Source: Herbidospora sakaeratensis (lineage in GTDB: Bacteria > Actinomycetota > Actinomycetes > Streptosporangiales > Streptosporangiaceae). From it: a stretch of DNA of 64,000 nucleotides. Within the stretch, counting starts at the first letter, position 1. The number at the start of each line of letters is the position of its first letter. The position numbers were made by a program, and so were the translations under genes. Under the pieces are notes generated by a model that saw only the letters and a program-made list of their open reading frames with translations, was not told where the DNA came from and ran no database searches. This document shows positions 16,450 to 24,310 of the stretch, one piece after another. The DNA lies in contig NZ_BBXC01000015.1 in the NCBI RefSeq assembly GCF_001570525.1, forward strand, positions 1 through 64,000, given 5' to 3'.

Positions 16450-17936
16450 GAACGGACCTCCCAGCTCTCCTGCGACAACACCGGCTTCAGGGCCCTCTCG
16501 ACGTCGCGGGAGGCGAAGTAGCCCCGCAGCTTGTCCCTGGTCAGCCGGTTGCCGAGCGCGATCATGATCATGCCCTGGTCGAGGGCGAGGTACTGCTTGG
16601 CGACGGTCTTGCTCTTGACGGCCACCGCGTCGTAGAAGCCGCCGGGGCCGTAGGCGTCGAAGTCCTTCTTGATCTTGGCGAGGTTGGTGAGCGCGTCCTT
16701 CTCGGCGTAGCGCAGCGCCAGGAAGGAGGCGTGCGGGGTGACCACGCCGTCGCCGTAGGTCGTCGGCTCGGGCTTGGCCGGGCGGCAGTCGCCGTAGCCG
16801 TAGTCGACCGAGGTGCGCTCCTGGTCGGAGGTGTAGCCGTCGGTGTCCATGCCGAGCGCGTCGACGCCGTACTCGCGGTAGCCGCCGGCCGGGTTGTTCG
16901 ACGGGGAGAAGCCCCAGTAGCCGTACTTGGCGTCGTCGAGGCCGTGCGCCTTCTGGGCCTTCACGTAGACCGGGTGGTTGCGGCCCCACGACTTGGCGCC
17001 CCAGACGTCCTCGGGCACGAGCTGCGGCACCATCAGCGCCTCGAACATGCTGCCGCCCCAGGTCGGCACGAGCCGCATGCCCTTGTACCCGTAGGTGCCC
17101 TCGAAGACCCGGACCCCCTCGAAGGTCTGCCACGAGCCCTCGGCCCGCTGCTCGGCCCAGCCGAAGTCGCAGTCGTCGTTGGGGTGGGTGCGCAGCATGC
17201 CGAAGTAGTGCGCCTTGGGGATCTGGTTCAGGGCGATGCCCACATAGGACGTGATCCGGGTCTCGGTCATCGCGCCGTAGTGGTGGCAGGTGGAGTAGAC
17301 GGTCGTGCCGGAGTCGTTGTAGTCGGACTCCACCGAGCAGCCTTCGGGCTTGACCGGCCAGAACCCGCCGCGCAGCAGCCCGGTGCCCTGGGCGGCGGCG
17401 CCCTGCGGGTCGTAGTAGGACGAGAAGTCCATGCTGCGCACCAGCCGGTCGGCGTCGCGGGCGACCGACGGCACGGCCGAGCGGATCATCAGTAAGGCCG
17501 CGCCGAGCCAGCCGTTGTCGACGCTGGAGGCGAACGCCGCGACCGGGTCGCCGCTGTCGGGCCAGGTCGTCACCAGGGCGAGCGTGTGGGGGTCGTACCA
17601 GTTGAAGAACTGGCCGGTCGGTTCGTGGCGTTCCAGCTTCTGGACGTTCTGGAGCACCTGCCGCACCCGCTTCTCCGCGTCGCGTGCGGAGATGATCCCG
17701 GTGTCGCGGGCCGCGACCGTGCTCCACAGGTAGGTCGCGATGTTGGTCGGCGAGGTCACCTTGGCCCGCGTGGCGGGGTCGAGGGTGCCCTCGATCTTGT
17801 CGGCCGGCAGGCCCGTGGCCGGATCGACCATGGCCGCCATCGATTTCCAGGTGTCCTTCGCGTAGGTCGTCAGCACGTCGTCGGGGGCGGGTGCCGCCGG
17901 GGATACGGCCAGCAGCACGGCCAGCGCCATTCGCAT
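16446..17936 (-). CDS. Secreted DUF3131/glucoamylase-like (alpha/alpha-barrel) protein
   Basis: 496 aa. A short signal peptide (MRMALAVLLAVSPAAPA). The rest resembles the DUF3131/Glycoamylase group: an all-helical fold with the conserved LDQGMIMIALGNRL segment near residue 455, a WGG-containing segment around residue 300 and many aromatic residues for sugar contact. Related proteins include GH144-type beta-1,2-glucanases and cyclic-glucan processing enzymes; specificity here is unknown. The ATG at 17936 has an AAGGAA ribosome site and lies 11 bp after the permease stop. It probably releases the oligosaccharides imported by the adjacent transporter. Confidence 0.7.
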   Translation of the reverse strand: MRMALAVLLAVSPAAPAPDDVLTTYAKDTWKSMAAMVDPATGLPADKIEGTLDPATRAKVTSPTNIATYLWSTVAARDTGIISARDAEKRVRQVLQNVQKLERHEPTGQFFNWYDPHTLALVTTWPDSGDPVAAFASSVDNGWLGAALLMIRSAVPSVARDADRLVRSMDFSSYYDPQGAAAQGTGLLRGGFWPVKPEGCSVESDYNDSGTTVYSTCHHYGAMTETRITSYVGIALNQIPKAHYFGMLRTHPNDDCDFGWAEQRAEGSWQTFEGVRVFEGTYGYKGMRLVPTWGGSMFEALMVPQLVPEDVWGAKSWGRNHPVYVKAQKAHGLDDAKYGYWGFSPSNNPAGGYREYGVDALGMDTDGYTSDQERTSVDYGYGDCRPAKPEPTTYGDGVVTPHASFLALRYAEKDALTNLAKIKKDFDAYGPGGFYDAVAVKSKTVAKQYLALDQGMIMIALGNRLTRDKLRGYFASRDVERALKPVLSQESWEVRS

Positions 17937-17947
17937 GCGCGGGTTCC

Positions 17948-18757
17948 TTACTTGAGTCCGGTGGAGGCGATGCCCTGCACGAAGTAGCGCTGCAGGAACA
18001 GGAACAGCAGGAGGATCGGGGCGACCACGACGACGGCGCCGGCGATGAGCAGGCCGTACTGGGTCGCCTGGGCGTTGCTGAAGATGGCCAGCGCGACGGG
18101 CAGGGTGTACATGTCCTCGCTCTGGGCCACCACGGCGGGCCAGAGGAAGTTGTTCCACGAGGTCATGAACGTGATCAGGCCCAGGGTCGCGAGCGCGGGC
18201 CGGCACAGCGGCAGCACGATCGAGAAGAAGATCCGGAACTCCCTGGCCCCGTCGACGCGGGCGGCCTGGATGAGCTCGTCGGGGATGTCGGCGATGAACT
18301 GACGCATCATGAAGATCCCGAGCGGCGCCACCACGAACGGCAACACGATGCCCAGGAACGTGTTGACCAGCCCGAGCTTGGCGATCAGCACGAACTGCGG
18401 CACCATCACGACGATCGCCGGCACCATCAGCTGCACCATCACCAGGCCGAACAGGGTGTTCCTGAACCGGAACCGCAGCTTGGCGAAGGCGTAGCCGACC
18501 ATCGAGCAGAACAGCAGGTTCGCGACCACCAGGGCGACCGCGATGACCGCGCTGTTGAGGAACGCGGTGCCCATGTTCATGCGCTCGAACAGGCCCGAGT
18601 AGTTGCTGGTCGTCCACTCGGCGGGCAGCAGCGTCGGCGGGTTGCGCCGGATCTCGCTCTCGGGCTTGAACGAGGCCAGCAACGTCCACAGGAACGGGAA
18701 GACCACCACGAGCAGCCCGGCGGTGAGCAGCACGTAGCTCGACGCACGGCGTTTCAC
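17948..18757 (-). CDS. Sugar ABC transporter permease (MalG-like)
   Basis: 269 aa, six predicted transmembrane helices. The cytoplasmic EAA loop is visible as QAARVDGAREFRIFFSIVLPL near residues 185-205. The start is a GTG at 18757 overlapping the stop of the first permease (GTGA). Pairs with the 18754-19683 permease. No ATPase gene is present in the operon; many actinomycete sugar importers share one ATPase (MsiK) encoded elsewhere. Confidence 0.92.
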   Translation of the reverse strand: MKRRASSYVLLTAGLLVVVFPFLWTLLASFKPESEIRRNPPTLLPAEWTTSNYSGLFERMNMGTAFLNSAVIAVALVVANLLFCSMVGYAFAKLRFRFRNTLFGLVMVQLMVPAIVVMVPQFVLIAKLGLVNTFLGIVLPFVVAPLGIFMMRQFIADIPDELIQAARVDGAREFRIFFSIVLPLCRPALATLGLITFMTSWNNFLWPAVVAQSEDMYTLPVALAIFSNAQATQYGLLIAGAVVVVAPILLLFLFLQRYFVQGIASTGLK

Positions 18758-19683
18758 GAGCGCCTCCCGATCCGGAACTGGAGGACCGCCAGGGCGACGA
18801 TCACGGTGAACAGCACGGTGGCGGCGGCGCCCGCGTAGCCGTAGGCGCCCGCGCCGAACTGGTTGTAGATGGCCAGCGACGCCGAGGTGGTCGCCCCGGC
18901 CGGGCCGCCCCGGGTCATGACGAGGGGTTCCTCCATGAACTGGGCGAACCCGATCGAGGAGTAGACCGTGCAGAACAGCAGCGCCGGCTTCAGCATCGGC
19001 ACGGTGACCGACCGGAAGCGCTGCCAGCGCCCGGCGCCGTCGATGTCGGCGGCCTCGTAGAGCTCCTTCGGGATGCCCTGGAGCGCCGCCAGCAGCACGA
19101 CCATGTCGAACCCGAAGCTCCGCCAGGCCGTCATCACGATGATCACCGGCAGGGCGGTGCGCTCGTCCGACAACCATGCCGGGCCGTCGATCCCGATCCA
19201 GCCGAGGAACTGGTTGACCGGCCCGGCGTCCGGGTCGAGCAGGAAACGCCAGGCCACGGCGATGCCGATGATGCTGGTGATGTACGGGGTGTAGTAGCCC
19301 AGCCGGAAGAACGCGGCGGGCAACCGGGCGATGCCGGAGTTGAGCGCGACGGCGGCGGCCAGGCCGAGCGCGATCGTCAGCGGCAGCGTGGTCACCACGA
19401 AGATCAGCGTGTTCAGCGCCGCCTTGCGCATCAACTCGTCGTCGAACAGGCGCAGGTAGTTCTCCACGCCGACGACGTCGACGGCGAGCGGGTCGCGGAC
19501 GTCGGTGCTGCGCATGTCGGTGAAGCTCATGCCGAGCCCGGCCAGCAGCGGACCGGCCCAGAACACGACGAACACCACGAGGAAGGGCAGCACGAAGATC
19601 CAGGCCACCCACGAGTTCCTGGGCTTCCTGAACACCGGCGGCGGTTTCTCCAGGACCGGGGGTCGTTCCAGGGTGGTCGCCAT
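18754..19683 (-). CDS. Sugar ABC transporter permease (MalF-like)
   Basis: 309 aa. A proline-rich cytoplasmic N-terminal tail (residues 1-28) is followed by six transmembrane helices, with the EAA loop ELYEAADIDGAGRWQRFRSV near residue 215. Starts at ATG 19683, 3 bp downstream of the binding-protein stop. Part of the LacI-controlled oligosaccharide importer. Confidence 0.92.
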   Translation of the reverse strand: MATTLERPPVLEKPPPVFRKPRNSWVAWIFVLPFLVVFVVFWAGPLLAGLGMSFTDMRSTDVRDPLAVDVVGVENYLRLFDDELMRKAALNTLIFVVTTLPLTIALGLAAAVALNSGIARLPAAFFRLGYYTPYITSIIGIAVAWRFLLDPDAGPVNQFLGWIGIDGPAWLSDERTALPVIIVMTAWRSFGFDMVVLLAALQGIPKELYEAADIDGAGRWQRFRSVTVPMLKPALLFCTVYSSIGFAQFMEEPLVMTRGGPAGATTSASLAIYNQFGAGAYGYAGAAATVLFTVIVALAVLQFRIGRRS

Positions 19684-19686
19684 GGC

Positions 19687-20931
19687 TCAGGCCCCGGTGC
19701 CGATCTGGTCGGCCTGCTCCTGCATGCGCTTGGCGGTGGCGGCCGAGTCCTGCTTGCCGAGGGCGTACTTCTCCAGCTCGACCTCCATCACCCGGGCGAC
19801 CTGCTCCCAGGTGGGCACGGCCGGGGCGGGCTTGGCGTCCTTCAGCTGGGCGCCGAAGACCTGCACCCGCTCGTCGGCGGTCAGCGCGGGCTCCTGCCAG
19901 GCGGCCTGGACGCTGGGCAGCGACGACGCCGTGGTGTACCACTCGGCCTGCACCTTCGGGTCGGTCAGCCAGGTGAGGAACTTCCAGGCGGCGGCGCGGT
20001 TCGGCTTGTCCTTGAAGACGACCATGTTGCTGCCGCCGACCAGGCTGGTGCCGCCCGACGGGCCCTTGGGATAGGGCGCGACGGCGAACTTGTCCTTGAA
20101 CGACTCGCCGCCCTCCTGCTCCATCGAGGTGATCATCCATGGGCCGGAGTAGAAGGCGCCGACCCGGCCCGCGACGAACGTCTGCGGGAACGCGCCGGTC
20201 GGCTGGTTGGTGACGGCGAGGCCGTCCTTGAAGAACGACCCCCAGTGTTCGAGGGCCTGGACCATCTGCGGGGTGTCGAGGGTCCACTTCCCGTCGGCCT
20301 GGAAGTCGCCGCCGACCTGGTAGAGCAGCGGGGCGATCTCCTGCCAGGAGCCGGTCCGGAAGTTCTGCTCGACGCCCAGCTCGGCGCCCTCGTCCTTGAG
20401 CTTCTTGACGAAGCCGGTGACCTCGTCCCAGGTGGCCGGGGCCTTGGCGTCCTTCACCAGGTCGGTGCGGTAGTAGAAGGCGCGGGTCTCGACGTACCAG
20501 GGGACGCCGTAGGCGGCGCCGTCGACGACGCCGGTGGCCCACGCGCTGGGGAAGAAGGCGTTCTGGTCGACCAGGTCGGCGGGGGTGGGCTCGATCGCGC
20601 CGGTCTTCACCATCTCGCTCAGCCAGGTGTTGCCGATCATCGACACGTCGGGGGTGGCGTCGCCGGCGATGGCGGCGGTGATCTTGTCGTGGGCGACGTC
20701 CCAGCCCAGGGCCGTGACGTTGACGGTGATGCCGGGGTTGGCCTGCTCGAACTTCTGCGCGAAGGCGTCGAGCTTCTCCCCCTCGGTGCCCATCGCCCAG
20801 ACGGTGACCGACCCGCTGGCCTTGGCGGTGTCGACGGCCTGGGCCTCCTCGGCGGGCCCGCCGGAGTCGCGGCCGCAGGCGGTGGCGGCGAGGGCGACGG
20901 CCAGCAGGCCTATGGCGTACTTCTTCTTCAC
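19687..20931 (-). CDS. Sugar ABC transporter substrate-binding lipoprotein
   Basis: 414 aa. Lysine-rich n-region, hydrophobic core and lipobox ending at C20 (ATAC), so it is anchored outside the membrane as a lipoprotein. It matches family-1 solute-binding proteins (SVTVWAMGTEGEKLDAF, YGVPWYVETRAFYYR, WKFLTWLTDPKVQAEWY). GTG start at 20931 with an excellent GGAGGAACC ribosome site, overlapping the LacI gene stop by 4 bp. Binds the oligosaccharide that the two permeases import; ligand probably xylan- or glucan-derived given the glycosidases in the operon (inference). Confidence 0.92.
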   Translation of the reverse strand: MKKKYAIGLLAVALAATACGRDSGGPAEEAQAVDTAKASGSVTVWAMGTEGEKLDAFAQKFEQANPGITVNVTALGWDVAHDKITAAIAGDATPDVSMIGNTWLSEMVKTGAIEPTPADLVDQNAFFPSAWATGVVDGAAYGVPWYVETRAFYYRTDLVKDAKAPATWDEVTGFVKKLKDEGAELGVEQNFRTGSWQEIAPLLYQVGGDFQADGKWTLDTPQMVQALEHWGSFFKDGLAVTNQPTGAFPQTFVAGRVGAFYSGPWMITSMEQEGGESFKDKFAVAPYPKGPSGGTSLVGGSNMVVFKDKPNRAAAWKFLTWLTDPKVQAEWYTTASSLPSVQAAWQEPALTADERVQVFGAQLKDAKPAPAVPTWEQVARVMEVELEKYALGKQDSAATAKRMQEQADQIGTGA

Positions 20932-21932
20932 GGTTCCTCCGGGGGGTGCACTGGATGGACGCCACAACTCGCCCGGATGACGAGGTCGGTGGCGAGGACG
21001 CGGGTGGTGTCCGTCGGCTCCGCCCCGGCGATCAGCTCGTCCAGGAGGCGGGCGGCGGCGGCGCCGAGCTCCCGCAGGGGCTGGCGCACGGTGGTGAGGG
21101 CGGGCCGGGAGTGGCGGGCGGCCATGATGTCGTCCCAGCCGGTGACGGCGACGTCGCCGGGCACGCTCAGCCCGAGCTCCTCGGCGGCCAGGATCACGCC
21201 GAGGGCGACCTGGTCGTCGGCGCACATGACCACGTCGGGGCCGCTCCCGAGCAGCTCCAGCCCGGCTTCGTAACCGCCCTCGACCGTGTACGGGCACTCC
21301 ACCGGCCGCGGCGCGGCGATCCCGTGACGGCCGAGGGTGCGGGCGACGGCCGTCCACCGCTGGCTGACGTCGCCCTCGTCGTGGCCGCCGGCCAGCGCGA
21401 ACGCGCGGTGCCCGTGGGCGATCAGGTGCACGGCCAGCGCCTCGGCGGAGTCGGCGTTCTCGCTCCGCACGGCCTCGGTGCCGGGGTGGGCCTCACGGGC
21501 CAGCATGACCATCGGCAAGCCCGAGCCGGCCAGCTCGGTGAGCAGCGCGTCGGGCAGCGTCTGGCCGAAGACGACGAGCCCGTCGACGCGGGTGGCCAGG
21601 TCCTTCACCGTCTCGGGCACCCCGGCCCGGTCGCGGGCCGACAGGATCAGCACCGACCGGCCGAGCTCGGCGGCGACCTCCTCGTAGCCGAGCAGGACCT
21701 CGCCGAAGTAGGGGCCGGACAGGTCGGGGAAGACGATCCCGTTGGCGGCGTGGCGGCCCTCGGCCAGCGACACCCCCAGGCGGCTCGGCGTGAACCGCAG
21801 CTCCTCGACCGCGCGCAGCACCTTCTCGCGGGTCGCCGCCGACACCGGGCCGGTGCCGCGCAGCGCCCGGGAGACCGTGGCGATCGACACCCCGGCCAGC
21901 CGCGCGACTTCGTAGATCGTCGAATCGGACAC
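20928..21932 (-). CDS. LacI-family transcriptional regulator of the sugar operon
   Basis: 334 aa. N-terminal helix-turn-helix TIYEVARLAGVSIATVSRAL (residues 5-24) with hinge helix, then a periplasmic-binding-protein-like effector domain (residues 60-325). GTG start. First gene of the operon, overlapping the lipoprotein gene by 4 bp, so it regulates itself and the downstream transporter and glycosidases. A perfect LacI-type palindrome lies 22 bp upstream. Probably a repressor released by an imported sugar. Confidence 0.93.
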   Translation of the reverse strand: MSDSTIYEVARLAGVSIATVSRALRGTGPVSAATREKVLRAVEELRFTPSRLGVSLAEGRHAANGIVFPDLSGPYFGEVLLGYEEVAAELGRSVLILSARDRAGVPETVKDLATRVDGLVVFGQTLPDALLTELAGSGLPMVMLAREAHPGTEAVRSENADSAEALAVHLIAHGHRAFALAGGHDEGDVSQRWTAVARTLGRHGIAAPRPVECPYTVEGGYEAGLELLGSGPDVVMCADDQVALGVILAAEELGLSVPGDVAVTGWDDIMAARHSRPALTTVRQPLRELGAAAARLLDELIAGAEPTDTTRVLATDLVIRASCGVHPVHPPEEP

Positions 21933-21953
21933 CCGTCATCCTTCGCTCTGGGC

Positions 21954-21967
21954 TGTAAGCGCTTCCA
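21954..21967. promoter_or_regulatory. LacI-family operator upstream of the sugar operon
   Basis: TGTAAGCGCTTCCA, read on the minus strand as TGGAAGCGCTTACA, contains the AAGCGCTT core typical of LacI/GalR-family sites in actinobacteria. Its centre lies 28 bp upstream of the regulator's GTG. An AT-rich stretch at about 21990-22020 just beyond it is the likely promoter. Confidence 0.8.
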
Positions 21968-22122
21968 CTGCCCGTGCGAAGGGAGATCACACCGAGATTT
22001 ATTACGGTTTTATAACTACGACTCCGACCGGCGGGCTTCTACGACTCCCTGGCGCGAGCCACAGCCGGCCTGCGGCCGTCCGCGTCTCGCTTCTCGTTTT
22101 CACGATTGGAGCCCGGGATTTG

Positions 22123-22135
22123 TATCCTTCAGGGC
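22123..22135 (+). promoter_or_regulatory. Leaderless -10 element of the DUF4191 gene
   Basis: TATCCT at 22123-22128 ends 7 nt before the ATG at 22136; a weak -35 (TTCACG, 22099-22104) lies 18 bp upstream. Supports the ATG at 22136 over the in-frame start 30 bp upstream. Confidence 0.55.
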
Positions 22136-22813
22136 ATGGCGAAGGACTCGGCGAACCCAGGCCGCATCAAGCAACTCCGGATGGTCGCGCAGATCATCAA
22201 AAAGGCCAATCCCAAGGGGATGCCGATCGTCTACGCGACGGTCGTGGCCGTCATCGCGCTCGCGGTCGTGATCGGCCTGCTGACCGGCGCGTTCTGGTAC
22301 GTGCTGATCCTCGGCATCCCGGTCGCGCTGCTGGCCGGCATGCTGCTGTTCGGCCGGTTCGCGCAGCGCGCGCAATATTCCCTGCTCGACGGCCAGCCCG
22401 GCGCGGTCTACGCGATCCTGCAGGGCATGCGCGGCAACTGGATGGTCGAGGAGAAGCCGGTCGCGGTCAACCGCGAGCAGGACCTGGTCTTCCGCCTGGT
22501 CGGCTACCCCGGCGTGATCCTCGTCTCCGAGGGGCCGGGCACCCGCGTCCAGAAGATGCTGGTCGCCGAGAAGAAGCGGGTCCAGCGGGTCGCCATCGAC
22601 GTGCCGGTCTACGACGTGCAGTGCGGCGACGGCGAGGGCCAGGTTCCGCTGGCCAAGCTCCAGCGCCACCTGATGAAGCTGCCGCGCAACCTGAAGAAGC
22701 CGGCCGTCTCCGAGGTCAACAACCGCATGCGCGCGCTGACCCCGTCGATCCCGATGCCGAAGGGCCCGCTGCCCAAGGGCGCCCGGTTGCCGAAGGGCGT
22801 CCGGCCCCGGTGA
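22136..22813 (+). CDS. DUF4191 membrane protein
   Basis: 225 aa. Two adjacent transmembrane helices (about residues 33-80) follow a basic cytoplasmic N-terminus; the C-terminal ~130 residues are soluble and basic, ending in a Lys/Pro-rich tail with repeated PKG units. It matches DUF4191, an actinobacterial family usually found between lipA and glnA, as here. Function unknown. Overlaps the following methyltransferase by 4 bp (GTGA). Confidence 0.85.
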   Translation: MAKDSANPGRIKQLRMVAQIIKKANPKGMPIVYATVVAVIALAVVIGLLTGAFWYVLILGIPVALLAGMLLFGRFAQRAQYSLLDGQPGAVYAILQGMRGNWMVEEKPVAVNREQDLVFRLVGYPGVILVSEGPGTRVQKMLVAEKKRVQRVAIDVPVYDVQCGDGEGQVPLAKLQRHLMKLPRNLKKPAVSEVNNRMRALTPSIPMPKGPLPKGARLPKGVRPR

Positions 22814-23586
22814 CCACACCCGACAGCCTGACCTCCGCGCGGGCCAACCGGGGCTACTGGGACTCCGCGGCCGACGACTACCAGGCCGAACACGGCGCGT
22901 TCCTGCGTGACGACGGGTTCGTCTGGTGCCCCGAGGGGCTCGACGAGGCGTCGGCCGGGCTGCTGGGCGACGTCCGGGGGCTGTCGGTTCTCGAGGTCGG
23001 CTGCGGCGCGGGTCAGTGCGGGCGCTACCTCGCCGCGCGGGGCGCGTCGGTGGCGGCGTTCGACGTGTCGCACCGGCAGTTGCAGCACTCCCGCCGCATC
23101 GATCTCGATCTCGGTACGACCCTGCCGGTCGTGCAGGCCGACGCCGAGAAGATCCCCTTCCTGGCCGGCGCCTTCGACCTGGCCTGCTCGGCCTTCGGGG
23201 CGATGCCCTTTGTCGCCGACGCCGCGGGCGCGCTGCGCGAGGTGGCCCGGGTGCTGAAGCCGGGCGGGCAGTTCGTCTTCGCCGTGTCCCACCCGATCCG
23301 CTGGGCCTTTCCCGACGACCCGGGGCCTCGGGGGCTGACCAGCGACCGGTCCTACTTCGACCGCACGCCCTACCTGGAGCGCGACGACGCGGGCGAGGTC
23401 ACCTATGTGGAGCACCACCGCACGATGGGCGACTGGGTCGCCGCGATCACGGGCGCGGGGCTGCGGCTGCAGGAGCTCATCGAGCCCTCGTGGCCCGATG
23501 GGCACGATCGGGTGTGGGGTGGGTGGAGTCCCCTCCGCGGTCGGCACTTCCCCGGGACCGTGATCTTTCGAGTCGTCTCCCCCTGA
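22810..23586 (+). CDS. Class I SAM-dependent methyltransferase
   Basis: 258 aa. SAM-binding motif I VLEVGCGAGQCGRYL near residues 60-74, acidic end of strand 2 (AFDVSHRQ), motif IV region ACSAFGAMPFV and the post-motif RVLKPGGQFVF. GTG start inside the DUF4191 stop, so coupled to it. Substrate unknown; the neighbourhood gives no clear hint. Confidence 0.87.
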   Translation: MTTPDSLTSARANRGYWDSAADDYQAEHGAFLRDDGFVWCPEGLDEASAGLLGDVRGLSVLEVGCGAGQCGRYLAARGASVAAFDVSHRQLQHSRRIDLDLGTTLPVVQADAEKIPFLAGAFDLACSAFGAMPFVADAAGALREVARVLKPGGQFVFAVSHPIRWAFPDDPGPRGLTSDRSYFDRTPYLERDDAGEVTYVEHHRTMGDWVAAITGAGLRLQELIEPSWPDGHDRVWGGWSPLRGRHFPGTVIFRVVSP

Positions 23587-23603
23587 GCCCCGCGCGGCCG
23601 GGT

Positions 23604-23667
23604 GGCGCCGGATGCGGCGGCCTGCCGGTTCGGCGGTCGGGGCCGGGGTGGGCGGCGCCGTAACGGA
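23604..23667 (+). repeat. 64-bp intergenic repeat, copy A
   Basis: This 64-bp segment is 91% identical (58/64, no gaps) to the reverse complement of 54963-55026. It begins GGCGCCGGATGCGGCGGCC and ends GCCGTAACGGA. It fills the space between two convergent genes (methyltransferase and RDD protein). GC-rich with potential internal hairpins. It may act as a bidirectional terminator or be a non-autonomous mobile repeat. Confidence 0.85.
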
Positions 23668-23669
23668 GA

Positions 23670-24122
23670 CTATTTGTCTTTGAGCACGACGGTGCCGGCG
23701 AAGCGGTCGTGGAGACCGCGCTGGTCCTTGTCGAAGATCAGCGCCGGGACGGCCAGGATGAGCAGGACGGTGCGGATCAGCACGGCCTTCGGCGACGGCT
23801 GGCTGCCGTCGAGGGTGGCGACCCGGATGTTGACCAGGCGCATGCCGAAGGTCATACCCATCGTGCCGACGAGCAGAATGTATTCGAGCGCGAGAATGCC
23901 GATGGTGACGAGGGCGGCGTCGGTGCCGGTCAGCCGGAGCAGGCCCTGGCTGATCGCCCAGGCGCAGATGAGCCAGTCGATGAGGAGCGCGCCCAGGCGC
24001 CTGACGAACCGGGCAATCGAACCTTTACCCTGCTCAGGCAGGCCCAGCCGCTGTCCCGGATAGTCTTGAACAGCGGGCGTGCCGCTCAACCAGGTCTGCG
24101 TCCAGCGGGGCTCTTTGCTCAT
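23670..24122 (-). CDS. RDD-family membrane protein
   Basis: 150 aa. N-terminal soluble part (residues 1-35), then ARFVRRLGALLIDWLIC with the family's R...D pattern at the first helix, further helices near residues 68-90 and 112-130, and a C-terminal GLHDRFAGTVVL signature. Possibly an exchanger or transporter; RDD proteins are poorly characterised. ATG at 24122 with a leaderless-type promoter. Its conserved place next to glnA in actinobacteria is well known. Confidence 0.88.
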   Translation of the reverse strand: MSKEPRWTQTWLSGTPAVQDYPGQRLGLPEQGKGSIARFVRRLGALLIDWLICAWAISQGLLRLTGTDAALVTIGILALEYILLVGTMGMTFGMRLVNIRVATLDGSQPSPKAVLIRTVLLILAVPALIFDKDQRGLHDRFAGTVVLKDK

Positions 24123-24134
24123 GGCTCCAGCGTA
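24123..24134 (-). promoter_or_regulatory. Leaderless -10 element of the RDD gene
   Basis: On the minus strand TACGCT (24134 down to 24129) ends 6 nt before the ATG at 24122. Confidence 0.5.
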
Positions 24135-24220
24135 ATGGCCGCCTTATTCGGTCGTAACGATGACCTGCGGCGACGCCGGTAGTTACACCCTGCGGTCAGG
24201 TTTCGACAGCGTGCTTCCCA

Positions 24221-24258
24221 TTAACACGTGTGAAACAAACGAGACATGGGACGGAAAC
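24221..24258 (+). promoter_or_regulatory. GlnR-type box upstream of glnA
   Basis: The arrangement TTAAC-n6-GAAAC-n6-GACAT-n6-GAAAC matches the Streptomyces GlnR consensus gTnAc-n6-GaAAc repeated twice with 6-nt spacing: both GAAAC half-sites are perfect and the first a-site is near perfect. It lies 53-90 bp upstream of the glnA GTG. GlnR is the global nitrogen regulator of actinomycetes, so glnA is predicted to respond to nitrogen supply. Confidence 0.85.
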
Positions 24259-24310
24259 GGCACAGTCCTACTTTCAGTCTGCTAAGCCAGTGCCCCTGGG
24301 AGGTTCGAGA

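Noticed and set aside
16450-17727. Long N-terminal extension of the GH39 gene
   Set aside because: Translation upstream of 16449 is out-of-frame sequence of the DUF3131 gene; the GTG at 16449 overlaps that gene's stop.
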